Shown: piece after piece, positions 1-6,158 of the stretch
Layout: each line of letters starts with the position of its first letter
How positions within the stretch are numbered: position 1 is the stretch's first letter
From: Desulfofustis sp.
Lineage (GTDB): Bacteria > Desulfobacterota > Desulfobulbia > Desulfobulbales > Desulfocapsaceae
Assembly (NCBI GenBank): GCA_030145365.1
Contig: JAQYVS010000117.1
Location: forward strand, 1 to 7,283
Direction of reading: 5' to 3'
Length of the DNA stretch: 7,283 nt
Made by a program: the position numbers and the translations under genes
Notes under the pieces: model-generated
What the model was told of the DNA's origin: nothing
The model's database searches: none
What the model saw: the letters and a program-made list of their open reading frames with translations, nothing else

Positions 1-1
1 A

Positions 2-307
2 CTTGGCAAAATTGCCGGCACGAGCGCCATCAAGTCCAAGCTCTCCAGCGCGCGCAGGGCCCTCAAAGGAAAGAATCCAGAAGCCGAACAAGCAATTCAG
101 GATCTACGAGACGGTTTGCAGATATTTGCGGCTGAAGTCGATTGGCGCGGTCGGGCATCAGTTGAAATTGCTCCAACTCTGGCTTCCTATGACAATGCCA
201 TCAAGGAGTCCATCGGCCTTCGGTCGCAGCGGCGGATGCCCCCTGAACAAGTAAAAGTGGTCGCCAGCTGCCAGTCGGTACACCGCGATTATTCACTGCA
301 ATTCTAA
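2..307 (+). CDS. 3' end of an unrecognised protein gene (partial)
   Basis: The frame is open from base 2 to a TAA at 305-307, giving at least 101 residues that enter from the left edge, so the true start lies outside the window. I do not recognise the family. The visible part begins with a basic, helix-forming stretch rich in Lys, Arg, Ala and Ser. It continues through an acidic/amphipathic segment (about residues 25-45) and ends in a mixed tail with a single Cys, closing in SLQF. No membrane segment or metal motif is visible. An apparent ATG-started frame at 3-254 is out of phase and looks like a shadow. Choosing the 2-307 frame rests on its being open through the left edge and on its even composition. 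It is followed by 173 bp without a gene before cimA, so it is probably a separate transcription unit. Confidence 0.6.
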   Translation, partial: LGKIAGTSAIKSKLSSARRALKGKNPEAEQAIQDLRDGLQIFAAEVDWRGRASVEIAPTLASYDNAIKESIGLRSQRRMPPEQVKVVASCQSVHRDYSLQF

Positions 308-410
308 ATCATGCCGCCTGACCGCAGGCTCATGCAGACCTTTGCTGAATCGCTAAAATCCTAAAGTATTTGCAATTTATCTTAAATTTCTTACTATGTA
401 AGGTTTCCAT

Positions 411-449
411 GCCGGTATAGGCGTTAAAATTATTATAATCGCCGGTATA
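411..449 (+). repeat. 9-bp direct repeat upstream of cimA
   Basis: GCCGGTATA occurs at 411-419 and again at 441-449. The start-to-start distance is 30 bp, close to three DNA turns, so both copies would face the same side of the helix. The second copy runs into a TATAAT box. This spacing fits a pair of regulator sites controlling cimA, but two 9-bp copies could also be chance. Confidence 0.4.
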
Positions 450-451
450 AT
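424..451 (+). promoter_or_regulatory. candidate sigma-70 promoter of cimA
   Basis: A perfect -10 hexamer TATAAT lies at 446-451, with TTAAAA (4 of 6 matches to TTGACA) at 424-429 and a 16-bp spacer. A second perfect TATAAT lies at 434-439 without a convincing -35 at normal distance. Transcription from the first would begin near 458, only just ahead of the GGAGG at 463-467. The region 308-480 is AT-rich and otherwise contains no gene. Confidence 0.45.
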
Positions 452-480
452 ATCCTCATTGCGGAGGTTTCACACATATC

Positions 481-2085
481 ATGGCACGTGCCATAGAAAT
501 CTACGACACAACCCTACGAGACGGCACCCAGGCTGAAAATTTCAACATATCAGTTGATGACAAGGTGCGTATCACCCATGCCCTTGATGATCTGGGTGTT
601 GATTATATAGAAGGCGGATGGCCCGGCTCAAACCCGATGTCTGTGGAGTATTTTCAAAAAATCAAGGGAGTTCAACTCAGTCACGCCAAGTTAACGGCAT
701 TTGGCTCTACCCGCCATATCAGAAACAAACCTGAAGATGACCCGAATCTTGAAGCCATGCTGCAGTCCCAAACCCCGGTTATCACCATCTTCGGAAAAAG
801 CTGGGATGTCCATGTGACCGATGCCTTGAAAATTTCGATGGAAGAAAATCTGGAAATCATTGAAGACACCCTGGTCTATCTTAAAAGCCGCGTAGACGAA
901 CTGATATACGATGCTGAACATTTTTTTGACGGGTTCAAGAAAAACCCGGACTACGCGTTAGCCACCTTGGAACGGGCAGTAAAAGGCGGGGCTGATACGC
1001 TGGTTCTCTGCGATACCAACGGCGGAACCCTACCCCAGGAGCTTCCTTCTATAATCGATAGAGTTGAAGCACACCTTGCAGCAAAAGAGGTCAGTACCAA
1101 ACTCGGCATCCACTCACATAACGATTCCGAGACCGGCGTAGCCAATGCACTGATCGCCATCGAGCACGGCATAAACCATGTTCAGGGTACAATCAATGGC
1201 TTTGGTGAGCGCTGCGGCAATGCCAACCTGACCTCTATTTTGCCGGCTCTCATCTACAAAATGGGTCTTGATTGTCAGGCTAAAGATCATATCGAAAGGC
1301 TGTATCCAACCTCCCGACTGGTCAACGAAATGGCCAATTTGAAGCATAATCGCTATCAGCCTTATGTCGGCGACTCCGCTTTTGCCCATAAAGGCGGCAT
1401 CCATGTCAGTGCTGTAAAACGCAACCCACTGACCTACGAACACATTGAACCGGAAAAAGTTGGAAATCATCGTCGCATCCTGATATCTGATCAGTCCGGG
1501 CGCTCCAATATCCTCCATAAAGCTGAGAAGTGGGGGATAAAACTCAAACCTGACGATCCATTGCTGGCCTCCATCATGGGAGAACTTAAGGAGAAAGAAA
1601 ATCAAGGATATCAATACGAAGCGGCCGAAGCAAGCTTTGAGCTGCTGATGCGCAATGCGCTCGGGGTACAGCGTAAATTTTTCAGGATCGACGGCTTCAG
1701 GGTAATGAACAACAAATACCGGATGGATAAGGCACCGCTGACTGAAGCTACGATCAGGCTCTATGTCGGTGGCCATGAAGTACATACCGCATCCATGGGA
1801 GACGGTCCGGTCAATGCCCTTGATAAGTCGTTGAGAAAAGCTTTGACCCGTTTTTACCCGATTTTAGAGGAAATGGAGCTGACCGACTACAAAGTCCGGG
1901 TACTTTCAGGGGAGTACGGAACCGAAGCGAAAGTCCGGGTATTGGTTGAGAGTAACGACGGAAAATGTCAATGGCGAACGGTTGGCGTATCGATAAATAT
2001 CATTGAAGCCAGCTGGCAGGCGCTGATTGACAGTGTGAATTACAAACTGATGAAAGAAGATCACGATAACGGCCCAGTCTCTTGA
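481..2085 (+). CDS. cimA: (R)-citramalate synthase
   Basis: Condenses pyruvate with acetyl-CoA to (R)-citramalate, the first step of the pyruvate route to 2-oxobutyrate and isoleucine; acts in the cytosol. The 534 residues have the family's usual length. The N-terminal HMGL-like TIM barrel (about 4-275) shows the substrate/metal motif YDTTLRDGTQ (8-17), CDTNGG (177-182), the metal-binding HSHND (211-215) and GFGERCGNA (240-248). A linker with FAHKGGIHVSA (301-311) follows, then a LeuA-type regulatory domain (about 385-520) with GDGPVNALD (440-448). The form YDTTLRDGTQAE followed by NFNISVDDK is typical of CimA rather than 2-isopropylmalate or homocitrate synthase. The regulatory domain suggests feedback control, by isoleucine if it behaves like known members. 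A GGAGG at 463-467 lies 13 bases before the ATG, a longer gap than usual. No in-frame alternative start fits better. The AEC permease follows 57 bp downstream on the same strand. Confidence 0.95.
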   Translation: MARAIEIYDTTLRDGTQAENFNISVDDKVRITHALDDLGVDYIEGGWPGSNPMSVEYFQKIKGVQLSHAKLTAFGSTRHIRNKPEDDPNLEAMLQSQTPVITIFGKSWDVHVTDALKISMEENLEIIEDTLVYLKSRVDELIYDAEHFFDGFKKNPDYALATLERAVKGGADTLVLCDTNGGTLPQELPSIIDRVEAHLAAKEVSTKLGIHSHNDSETGVANALIAIEHGINHVQGTINGFGERCGNANLTSILPALIYKMGLDCQAKDHIERLYPTSRLVNEMANLKHNRYQPYVGDSAFAHKGGIHVSAVKRNPLTYEHIEPEKVGNHRRILISDQSGRSNILHKAEKWGIKLKPDDPLLASIMGELKEKENQGYQYEAAEASFELLMRNALGVQRKFFRIDGFRVMNNKYRMDKAPLTEATIRLYVGGHEVHTASMGDGPVNALDKSLRKALTRFYPILEEMELTDYKVRVLSGEYGTEAKVRVLVESNDGKCQWRTVGVSINIIEASWQALIDSVNYKLMKEDHDNGPVS

Positions 2086-2142
2086 TCATTACAATAAAAC
2101 CGTCTGATTGGCTGAGCAATTATATATATAGCAGCCTGACCC

Positions 2143-3129
2143 ATGGATAAAGTTCTTCTCTCGCTCGCCCTCATTCTCAGTGGCATTACTCTGGGATATG
2201 TGCTGCAGATTCTTGATCGCAACCAAACGATCTCGCTTCCCCTGCCAATTGCCGATTTCAGAAAACTGCTTCAGAAAATCGGTCTGCTTTTTTTTATGCC
2301 GATTTCGTTTGCCGGAGCAGTGTGGATTGTGTCGTTTGAAAATGTTCGAGTAGTACTGCTGCCGGTAGTCGGGGTCTGTTCCCTGCTTTTCGGTGGTATA
2401 CTTGCCCTTGTAATCGCCAACCTTTTACATAAACCAGCTCGTCAGAAAGCGATATTATACTGCTGCGGATCTTTTACCAATATCGGCTCGATCGGAGCGC
2501 TGATCTGTTACATGTTTCTTGGTGAAGCCGGTTTTGCGCTGGCGGCCCTGTATAAAATGCTCGAAGATATCTCCTATTTTACCATCGGGTTTCCACTGGC
2601 CCGTTATTACAGTGGTTCCTCCACTCAGCAGCAATCTTTCACGAAACGGCTATTTTCTGTAATTACCGATCCGTTTGTCGCCGCTGCTTTCAGCGCGTTT
2701 TTCCTGGGCCTGCTGCTTAATCTTACGAATATTCCCCGTCCTCCTGTATTCGAGTCGATTACCGCATGGTTTGTTCCGATCGGGACTTTTATTCTGCTTG
2801 TATCAATTGGACTGGGAATGCACTTTTCACGGGTCTCAGACTACATGCGAGAATCAGTTCTGATCTCTATTATTAAGTTTGTAGCCGTACCCATTTTTGG
2901 CTGTACGCTTGCCTATCTGTTCAATCTGCATCTGATCGGAGACGGCCTGGTATTCAAGGTCGTGCTGATTCTGACCTCTATGCCGGTTGCTTTCACCGCT
3001 CTGGTTGCCGCCTCGATCTATGATCTGGACCTGGACATGGCCAATTCATGCTGGCTGGTCTCCACCATGGCGCTGATTGTGGTATTGCCCTGGCTCTATT
3101 TTCTCCTGTCATCGTCTCTACTTCCATAA
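2143..3129 (+). CDS. AEC-family (auxin efflux carrier-like) transporter
   Basis: A 328-residue integral inner-membrane protein with about ten hydrophobic segments in a 5+5 arrangement: roughly 3-24, 42-64, 68-94, 103-126, 128-150, then 175-195, 206-228, 236-260, 268-291 and 302-325. Family-like marks are the TNIG stretch in segment 4 (112-115), KFVAVPIFG (245-253) and the MP of segment 9 (280-281), followed by the IYDLDLDMANS region (292-302). AEC proteins are secondary carriers; characterised bacterial members move dicarboxylates such as malate or malonate, and the substrate cannot be read from sequence. An in-frame TGA at 2137-2139 blocks any upstream start, so ATG 2143 is the first available. 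No good Shine-Dalgarno sequence precedes it, which suggests weak initiation. It follows cimA by 57 bp and may be co-transcribed. Its stop lies 12 bp from the stop of the convergent ABC ATPase gene, and no terminator is visible between them. Confidence 0.88.
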   Translation: MDKVLLSLALILSGITLGYVLQILDRNQTISLPLPIADFRKLLQKIGLLFFMPISFAGAVWIVSFENVRVVLLPVVGVCSLLFGGILALVIANLLHKPARQKAILYCCGSFTNIGSIGALICYMFLGEAGFALAALYKMLEDISYFTIGFPLARYYSGSSTQQQSFTKRLFSVITDPFVAAAFSAFFLGLLLNLTNIPRPPVFESITAWFVPIGTFILLVSIGLGMHFSRVSDYMRESVLISIIKFVAVPIFGCTLAYLFNLHLIGDGLVFKVVLILTSMPVAFTALVAASIYDLDLDMANSCWLVSTMALIVVLPWLYFLLSSSLLP

Positions 3130-3141
3130 ACATCAACAGTA

Positions 3142-3807
3142 TTAGTGCACAATCATCCCGTCATCAATTTCAACGATTCGCTGGGCCAGTCCGGCATAAG
3201 CGGGTTCATGGGTGACCATTACCACTGTAAGCCCATCCTGATGTAATCCAGACAACAGGTTCATGATCTGTTTTCCCGTAGCCTTGTCAAGACTGCCGGT
3301 GGGCTCATCGGCAAATAATATGCGTGATGACTTCACCAGAGCCCTGGCAATGGCAGCACGTTGCTGTTCACCGCCGGAAAGATTTCCCGGCAGCCGATCA
3401 CTTTTATCGGCGAGGCCAACCCGATCAAGACAGTAGAGCGCTCGTTCGTGACTTTTTCGGCCCACCGGTTTGAATGAGGTCATAAACGGCAGCAAAGTAT
3501 TTTCCAGAACAGTGAGGTAAGGCAGAAGATGATGAAATTGAAAAATAACACCAAAATCTGATTGTCTCAGCTGATTGAGGCGTTTTTCCGACAGATCTCC
3601 AAGGTTATCTGCATGATAGGTGAGTTCGCCACTGTCCGGTCGGACAAGTGTTGAGAGTACATTGAGTAATGTAGTTTTTCCGGAACCGGACTTACCGACA
3701 ATCGAGACAAAATCTCCATCACCTATGTCAATCGAGACACCCTGTAAAACAGGCACCTCATTTCCATTTAACCTATAGCTCTTGACGATATTTTTAGCAG
3801 AAAGCAT
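3142..3807 (-). CDS. LolD/MacB-type ABC transporter ATP-binding protein
   Basis: A complete 221-residue ABC ATPase, the normal length for stand-alone LolD-like subunits. All motifs are intact: Walker A GKSGSGKT (38-45), Q-loop Gln90, signature LSGGEQQR (143-150), Walker B ILFADE (163-168) followed by PTG and the D-loop SLD (172-174), and H-loop His200. It would bind the cytoplasmic side of the permease encoded just upstream and drive it by ATP hydrolysis. MacB/LolD-type complexes are mechanotransducers that act on periplasmic or envelope clients rather than classical importers. The ATG is preceded by AGAGGA with an 8-base gap. The permease stop lies 20 bp upstream, so the two are translated from one message. 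This is the last gene of the leftward cluster. Its place beside a DUF2318 protein and a CSGC-bearing permease suggests the Cj1663-like ATPase of iron-uptake (p19/FetMP) loci rather than lipoprotein sorting; that assignment is inference. Confidence 0.92.
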   Translation of the reverse strand: MLSAKNIVKSYRLNGNEVPVLQGVSIDIGDGDFVSIVGKSGSGKTTLLNVLSTLVRPDSGELTYHADNLGDLSEKRLNQLRQSDFGVIFQFHHLLPYLTVLENTLLPFMTSFKPVGRKSHERALYCLDRVGLADKSDRLPGNLSGGEQQRAAIARALVKSSRILFADEPTGSLDKATGKQIMNLLSGLHQDGLTVVMVTHEPAYAGLAQRIVEIDDGMIVH

Positions 3808-3827
3808 CAGTATGTTCCTCTAAAGTT

Positions 3828-4991
3828 TCATAGTGCGGTAAGCGCCGATGACGGCTCTACAGCTGCACCTTTTAAGGCCGGGTATATTGTTGCGGCCATG
3901 GTGATGAGACCAAAAGCCAGACCGGTCAAGGCCAGATGTCCAAAAGAAAAAAGCGGTTTTGCACCATCGGCTATATTCAACAACTCCAAAACTTTGAAGC
4001 TTGCACCATACCCGCCCAGGTATCCGATAATTCCGGAAACCAAGCCAATCATGCCGGCTTCAAGACAGAAAATGAGGAAAATGTTCGACTTCCCGTAGCC
4101 AAGGGAACGAAGAATACCGATATCTTTTTTCCGCTCGTTAACTGCCGAGAGCATAGATAATCCCACCATGGCTGCTGCGGTAACCAGAATCACCAGACTG
4201 ACAGAAAATGCCAGCTTTTGAACAAAACGAACAGAGGCCATTCTCTGGTTAACCACATTCTGTAATGCCTTTACCGATGTATTGGGCAGGTTCACTCGAA
4301 TCTGGGAAACAATATCTTCGATTGGGCAACCTGAACACAGTGCGGAAACCTCCACAAAACTGGTTGCCCCCGGTCGACCAAGAAGTGTTTGCAACTTACC
4401 AATATCCATAAAAATCACAGAGTCATCATCACCGCCTGTTTCGAACAGGATACCTGAAACCGTGAATTTTTTATCAAAGATATCAAGTGAATTACCCGCC
4501 TGAAGTCCAAGCAATGATGCTGCCTGGTTACCGATCAGTATTTCATCCTCGTGTTCTGGAAACTTACCGTTTGCCGCCCAATAGCTTTTTATTCTCCTCT
4601 CCTCCTGCCAGCGCACACCCACCAGAGCAATAGCTTTATCGGCGACCTTGGTCATGGTAACGAGCTTGGGAGCCACCGCACTTATTCGGTCCTGGAGACC
4701 GATCGAACGGATGGCTCTGGTGGTTGTATCTTCTGAGAGCTCCTGAATGTCAAAGAGCATATCCCCCATATGAAAACCACCGTAACTGACGCTTAATTTT
4801 TCAGTGGCCGGCGACACCACAATATTTGCCCCAAACGAAGTAAGTTTTTTCTCCAAACTGAGGCCGACTACGAGCGAGACCTGATAGAGCGAGATAATTG
4901 ACATCACGCCAACAGAAAATACCAGGAGCAGAAGCAGCGCTTTAGACGGTTTCCGTCGAATATTTCTGAGTGGTATGGTTAATATATTCAT
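3828..4991 (-). CDS. FtsX/MacB-like ABC transporter permease
   Basis: A 387-residue inner-membrane protein with the type VII (MacB/LolC/FtsX) layout. There is one N-terminal membrane helix (about 18-42) behind a basic start, a large periplasmic domain (about 45-250), and three C-terminal helices (about 259-282, 303-327, 350-372). The short cytoplasmic loop NERKKDIGILRSLG (285-298) is the usual coupling segment of this superfamily. The periplasmic domain carries ETGGDDDS (185-191 and next) and a CSGC pair (Cys219, Cys222) that ordinary MacB or LolC proteins are not known for; it could hold a metal, a disulfide or a thiol switch. A GAGG site lies 6 bases before the ATG and overlaps the TAG stop of the DUF2318 gene, so translation is probably coupled. 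Related p19-type loci usually carry two such permeases; here there is one, which would have to act as a homodimer. Confidence 0.9.
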   Translation of the reverse strand: MNILTIPLRNIRRKPSKALLLLLVFSVGVMSIISLYQVSLVVGLSLEKKLTSFGANIVVSPATEKLSVSYGGFHMGDMLFDIQELSEDTTTRAIRSIGLQDRISAVAPKLVTMTKVADKAIALVGVRWQEERRIKSYWAANGKFPEHEDEILIGNQAASLLGLQAGNSLDIFDKKFTVSGILFETGGDDDSVIFMDIGKLQTLLGRPGATSFVEVSALCSGCPIEDIVSQIRVNLPNTSVKALQNVVNQRMASVRFVQKLAFSVSLVILVTAAAMVGLSMLSAVNERKKDIGILRSLGYGKSNIFLIFCLEAGMIGLVSGIIGYLGGYGASFKVLELLNIADGAKPLFSFGHLALTGLAFGLITMAATIYPALKGAAVEPSSALTAL

Positions 4992-5000
4992 GGGAATCCT

Positions 5001-5462
5001 CTAGAAGAATCGGGTACCTGGAACTATATCGTCAACTTTAATTACCACGTCCGTTCCAACGACCTGGCGATCCAATGGAGCCGGATTGCAGCCGCCTTTT
5101 TCAACATTGATCCTGCTGGTGTGGAAACGTCGGCCGCAATTATTGCAAATCATGAAATCACCATCCTGGCTATATCCCTTTTTGGCTGGGAAACAGACAT
5201 CGCAGGCATCAAACGCGGCGCGTATAACACCGTCTCCACTTTTCACTAAAAAGAATTTCATCACATTTCCACTATCTTTATAGAGATAGTAATGGGCTTC
5301 TCCATCATTCACGTCTTTGACCGGGATATGAACTTCACCATCGATGCTTTTAACTGATTTGTGTTGACCAAAAAGGCCGAAAGCCCCGTAGCCAGTTAAT
5401 GGTAAGAGGAAGCTGGCACAGAGGACGACTAAGAAGAAAATTACTCCAGTATTACGGTTCAT
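5001..5462 (-). CDS. DUF2318-type exported Fe-S/metal-binding protein
   Basis: A 153-residue protein. It has a basic N-terminus and a hydrophobic stretch (about 6-27) acting as signal peptide or membrane anchor, then a soluble domain. The domain holds DACDVC (Cys87, Cys90), ICNNCG (Cys106, Cys109) and GGCNP (Cys125), the cysteine pattern of the DUF2318 family, whose members are described as Fe-S-containing membrane proteins. His57 in AHYYLY may be another ligand. In Campylobacter (Cj1660) and in FetMP loci the relatives sit with FTR1, P19 and FtsX-type ABC genes and are linked to iron uptake. The same permease and ATPase neighbours appear here, so a role in handling periplasmic iron or its redox state is inferred. 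I chose the second ATG (5462) because GGAG lies 6 bases before it; the upstream ATG at 5474, four codons earlier, has no ribosome site. The permease gene follows after 9 bp. Confidence 0.85.
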   Translation of the reverse strand: MNRNTGVIFFLVVLCASFLLPLTGYGAFGLFGQHKSVKSIDGEVHIPVKDVNDGEAHYYLYKDSGNVMKFFLVKSGDGVIRAAFDACDVCFPAKKGYSQDGDFMICNNCGRRFHTSRINVEKGGCNPAPLDRQVVGTDVVIKVDDIVPGTRFF

Positions 5463-5468
5463 TGAACA

Positions 5469-5472
5469 CTCC
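5469..5472 (-). promoter_or_regulatory. ribosome binding site that sets the DUF2318 start
   Basis: On the minus strand GGAG at 5472-5469 is followed by a 6-base spacer and the ATG at 5462. This GGAG overlaps the first two codons of the longer reading that would start at 5474, which has only an A/T-rich leader ahead of it. The shorter start is therefore preferred. Confidence 0.65.
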
Positions 5473-5536
5473 ATTCAAGTGATTGGATTAACAAGGTAAA
5501 GACGGTTTTCAATTAAGAGTAACCGAACTCCTTCAG

Positions 5537-5554
5537 ACTTCGCTGCAGCGGAGT
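5537..5554 (-). other. RNA hairpin between the Cys-rich gene and the DUF2318 gene
   Basis: ACTTCGCTGCAGCGGAGT is a nearly perfect 18-base palindrome with one internal mismatched pair, which can form a G-U pair on the plus-strand RNA. It lies directly after the stop codon of the cysteine-rich gene (5556). No run of T follows on the minus strand, so it is not a standard intrinsic terminator. ACTCC at 5527-5531 can alternatively pair with 5550-5554, giving a competing fold. It may be a processing, stability or weak attenuation element; function is inferred. Confidence 0.35.
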
Positions 5555-5555
5555 A

Positions 5556-5981
5556 TCAAATGAGAAAGACGCAATTATGGATATAAAGCAGGGGAGCAGA
5601 ATCGAGTTGATACTGCCTGGATATGGATTTTTTGGGTGGATGTTTAGTGATGGCAGGACTGATTGATCCCGGAGATGATGGCCCCCCGGCAATCTGCACC
5701 TGCTGGTCCTGCAGAATTAAATCTTGATTGCCCTGTTGAGCACCAACTGGGCAAATATGGGTATTGTCGAAACAAGAGTCTCCGGTTTCAGCGGAATTGC
5801 CCGCTTGCACGTGAAGGCCGTTCATCGACTCCATCATCTGCTCGCAGCAGGAAGATACCGGGGCCTGCTCCAGACAGTGCAAACAATTGGGTTGACAGAG
5901 ATAATCGGCATTTAAGCTGCCAAATCCTGCCAATGCCAGTATCAGCAATTGTATAAGTATTTGATTGATTGTTGTTTTCAT
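5556..5981 (-). CDS. small cysteine-rich exported protein of unknown function
   Basis: A 141-residue protein that I do not recognise. Residues 1-25 form a clear signal peptide: MKTT start, a long Leu/Ile core, then a possible cleavage site near LNADY. The mature part has eight cysteines at 29, 33, 36, 45, 46, 70, 77 and 137. Five fall in the first 20 mature residues (pattern CxxxCxxC and a CC pair followed by EQMM), where His35 and Met49-50 are also potential soft-metal ligands. The middle is Gln/Gly/Pro/Ser-rich and looks disordered. The last residues, LYIHNCVFLI, form a short hydrophobic tail with His and Cys. Metal (copper or iron) binding or disulfide chemistry is plausible but not shown. 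A longer start at 6044 was rejected because it lies upstream of a good promoter (6004-6032). The Shine-Dalgarno site is weak. The gene heads the leftward cluster, 93 bp before the DUF2318 start. Confidence 0.7.
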   Translation of the reverse strand: MKTTINQILIQLLILALAGFGSLNADYLCQPNCLHCLEQAPVSSCCEQMMESMNGLHVQAGNSAETGDSCFDNTHICPVGAQQGNQDLILQDQQVQIAGGPSSPGSISPAITKHPPKKSISRQYQLDSAPLLYIHNCVFLI

Positions 5982-6003
5982 CCTGTTGCTCAACTTTTTT
6001 CTT

Positions 6004-6032
6004 AATATACTACATTTTGGTAACAAATTCAA
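6004..6032 (-). promoter_or_regulatory. sigma-70-like promoter for the leftward cluster
   Basis: On the minus strand a -35 TTGAAT (6032-6027, 4 of 6 matches) and a -10 TATATT (6009-6004, 5 of 6) are separated by exactly 17 bp. Transcription would begin near 5997 and leave a leader of about 16 bases before the ATG at 5981. This promoter could serve the Cys-rich gene alone or, through the hairpin at 5537-5554, also the DUF2318-ABC genes. Confidence 0.55.
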
Positions 6033-6103
6033 CCAAGACCCCATCTTTGAATGTAACAGTCACAATATGGCCTACAAAGGTCATTAAGTGTTTAATTAAT
6101 TAC

Positions 6104-6131
6104 TTGTATTTGGCCAATTATCAGATATACT
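6104..6131 (+). promoter_or_regulatory. promoter for the ferredoxin/cytochrome b operon
   Basis: A -10 TATACT (6126-6131, 5 of 6 matches) follows a weak -35 TTGTAT (6104-6109) by 16 bp. The start would be near 6138, just ahead of the strong GGAGGA ribosome site at 6147-6152. The poor -35 suggests dependence on an activator. The palindrome TTGGCCAA (6110-6117) sits within the spacer. Confidence 0.5.
6110..6117. promoter_or_regulatory. TTGGCCAA palindrome in the promoter spacer
   Basis: TTGGCCAA is a perfect 8-bp palindrome. Allowing one mismatch per arm it extends to 14 bp (6107-6120, TA.TTGGCCAA.TA). It lies between the -35 and -10 of the rightward promoter, where a bound repressor would block RNA polymerase. 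It does not match FNR or CRP consensus sites. The protein that would bind it is unknown. Confidence 0.3.
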
Positions 6132-6158
6132 ATCCTGCGATTATTTGGAGGAGAAACC

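Noticed and set aside
3..254. ATG-started frame at the left edge
   Set aside because: It is out of phase with the frame that stays open through the left edge, its composition is low-complexity Pro/Ser/Arg at the start, and it is probably a shadow.
311..333. Intrinsic terminator after the first gene
   Set aside because: GCCTG/CAGGC (316-329) gives only a 5-bp stem with a 4-base loop, and no T-run follows.
1114..1785. 223-codon minus-strand open frame inside cimA
   Set aside because: It lies wholly antisense to a strongly supported enzyme domain, has no recognisable motifs, and is best explained as a shadow of cimA codon use.
2121..2130. TATATATATA tract as a promoter -10 for the AEC gene
   Set aside because: No -35-like hexamer lies at 15-19 bp upstream, so the tract alone is not enough.
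5663..5956. 97-codon plus-strand open frame opposite the Cys-rich gene
   Set aside because: The minus strand shows a clean signal peptide, a promoter and an organised Cys pattern, whereas this frame has no ribosome site or recognisable domain.
5982..6044. N-terminal extension of the Cys-rich protein starting at ATG 6044
   Set aside because: It has no ribosome site, places 21 residues in front of a normal signal peptide, and would run through the -35/-10 elements at 6004-6032.
6050..6066. CRP/FNR/HcpR-type operator in the divergent region
   Set aside because: Only a TCACA-like half site is present; the other arm (TGTAAC) does not fit in sequence or spacing.
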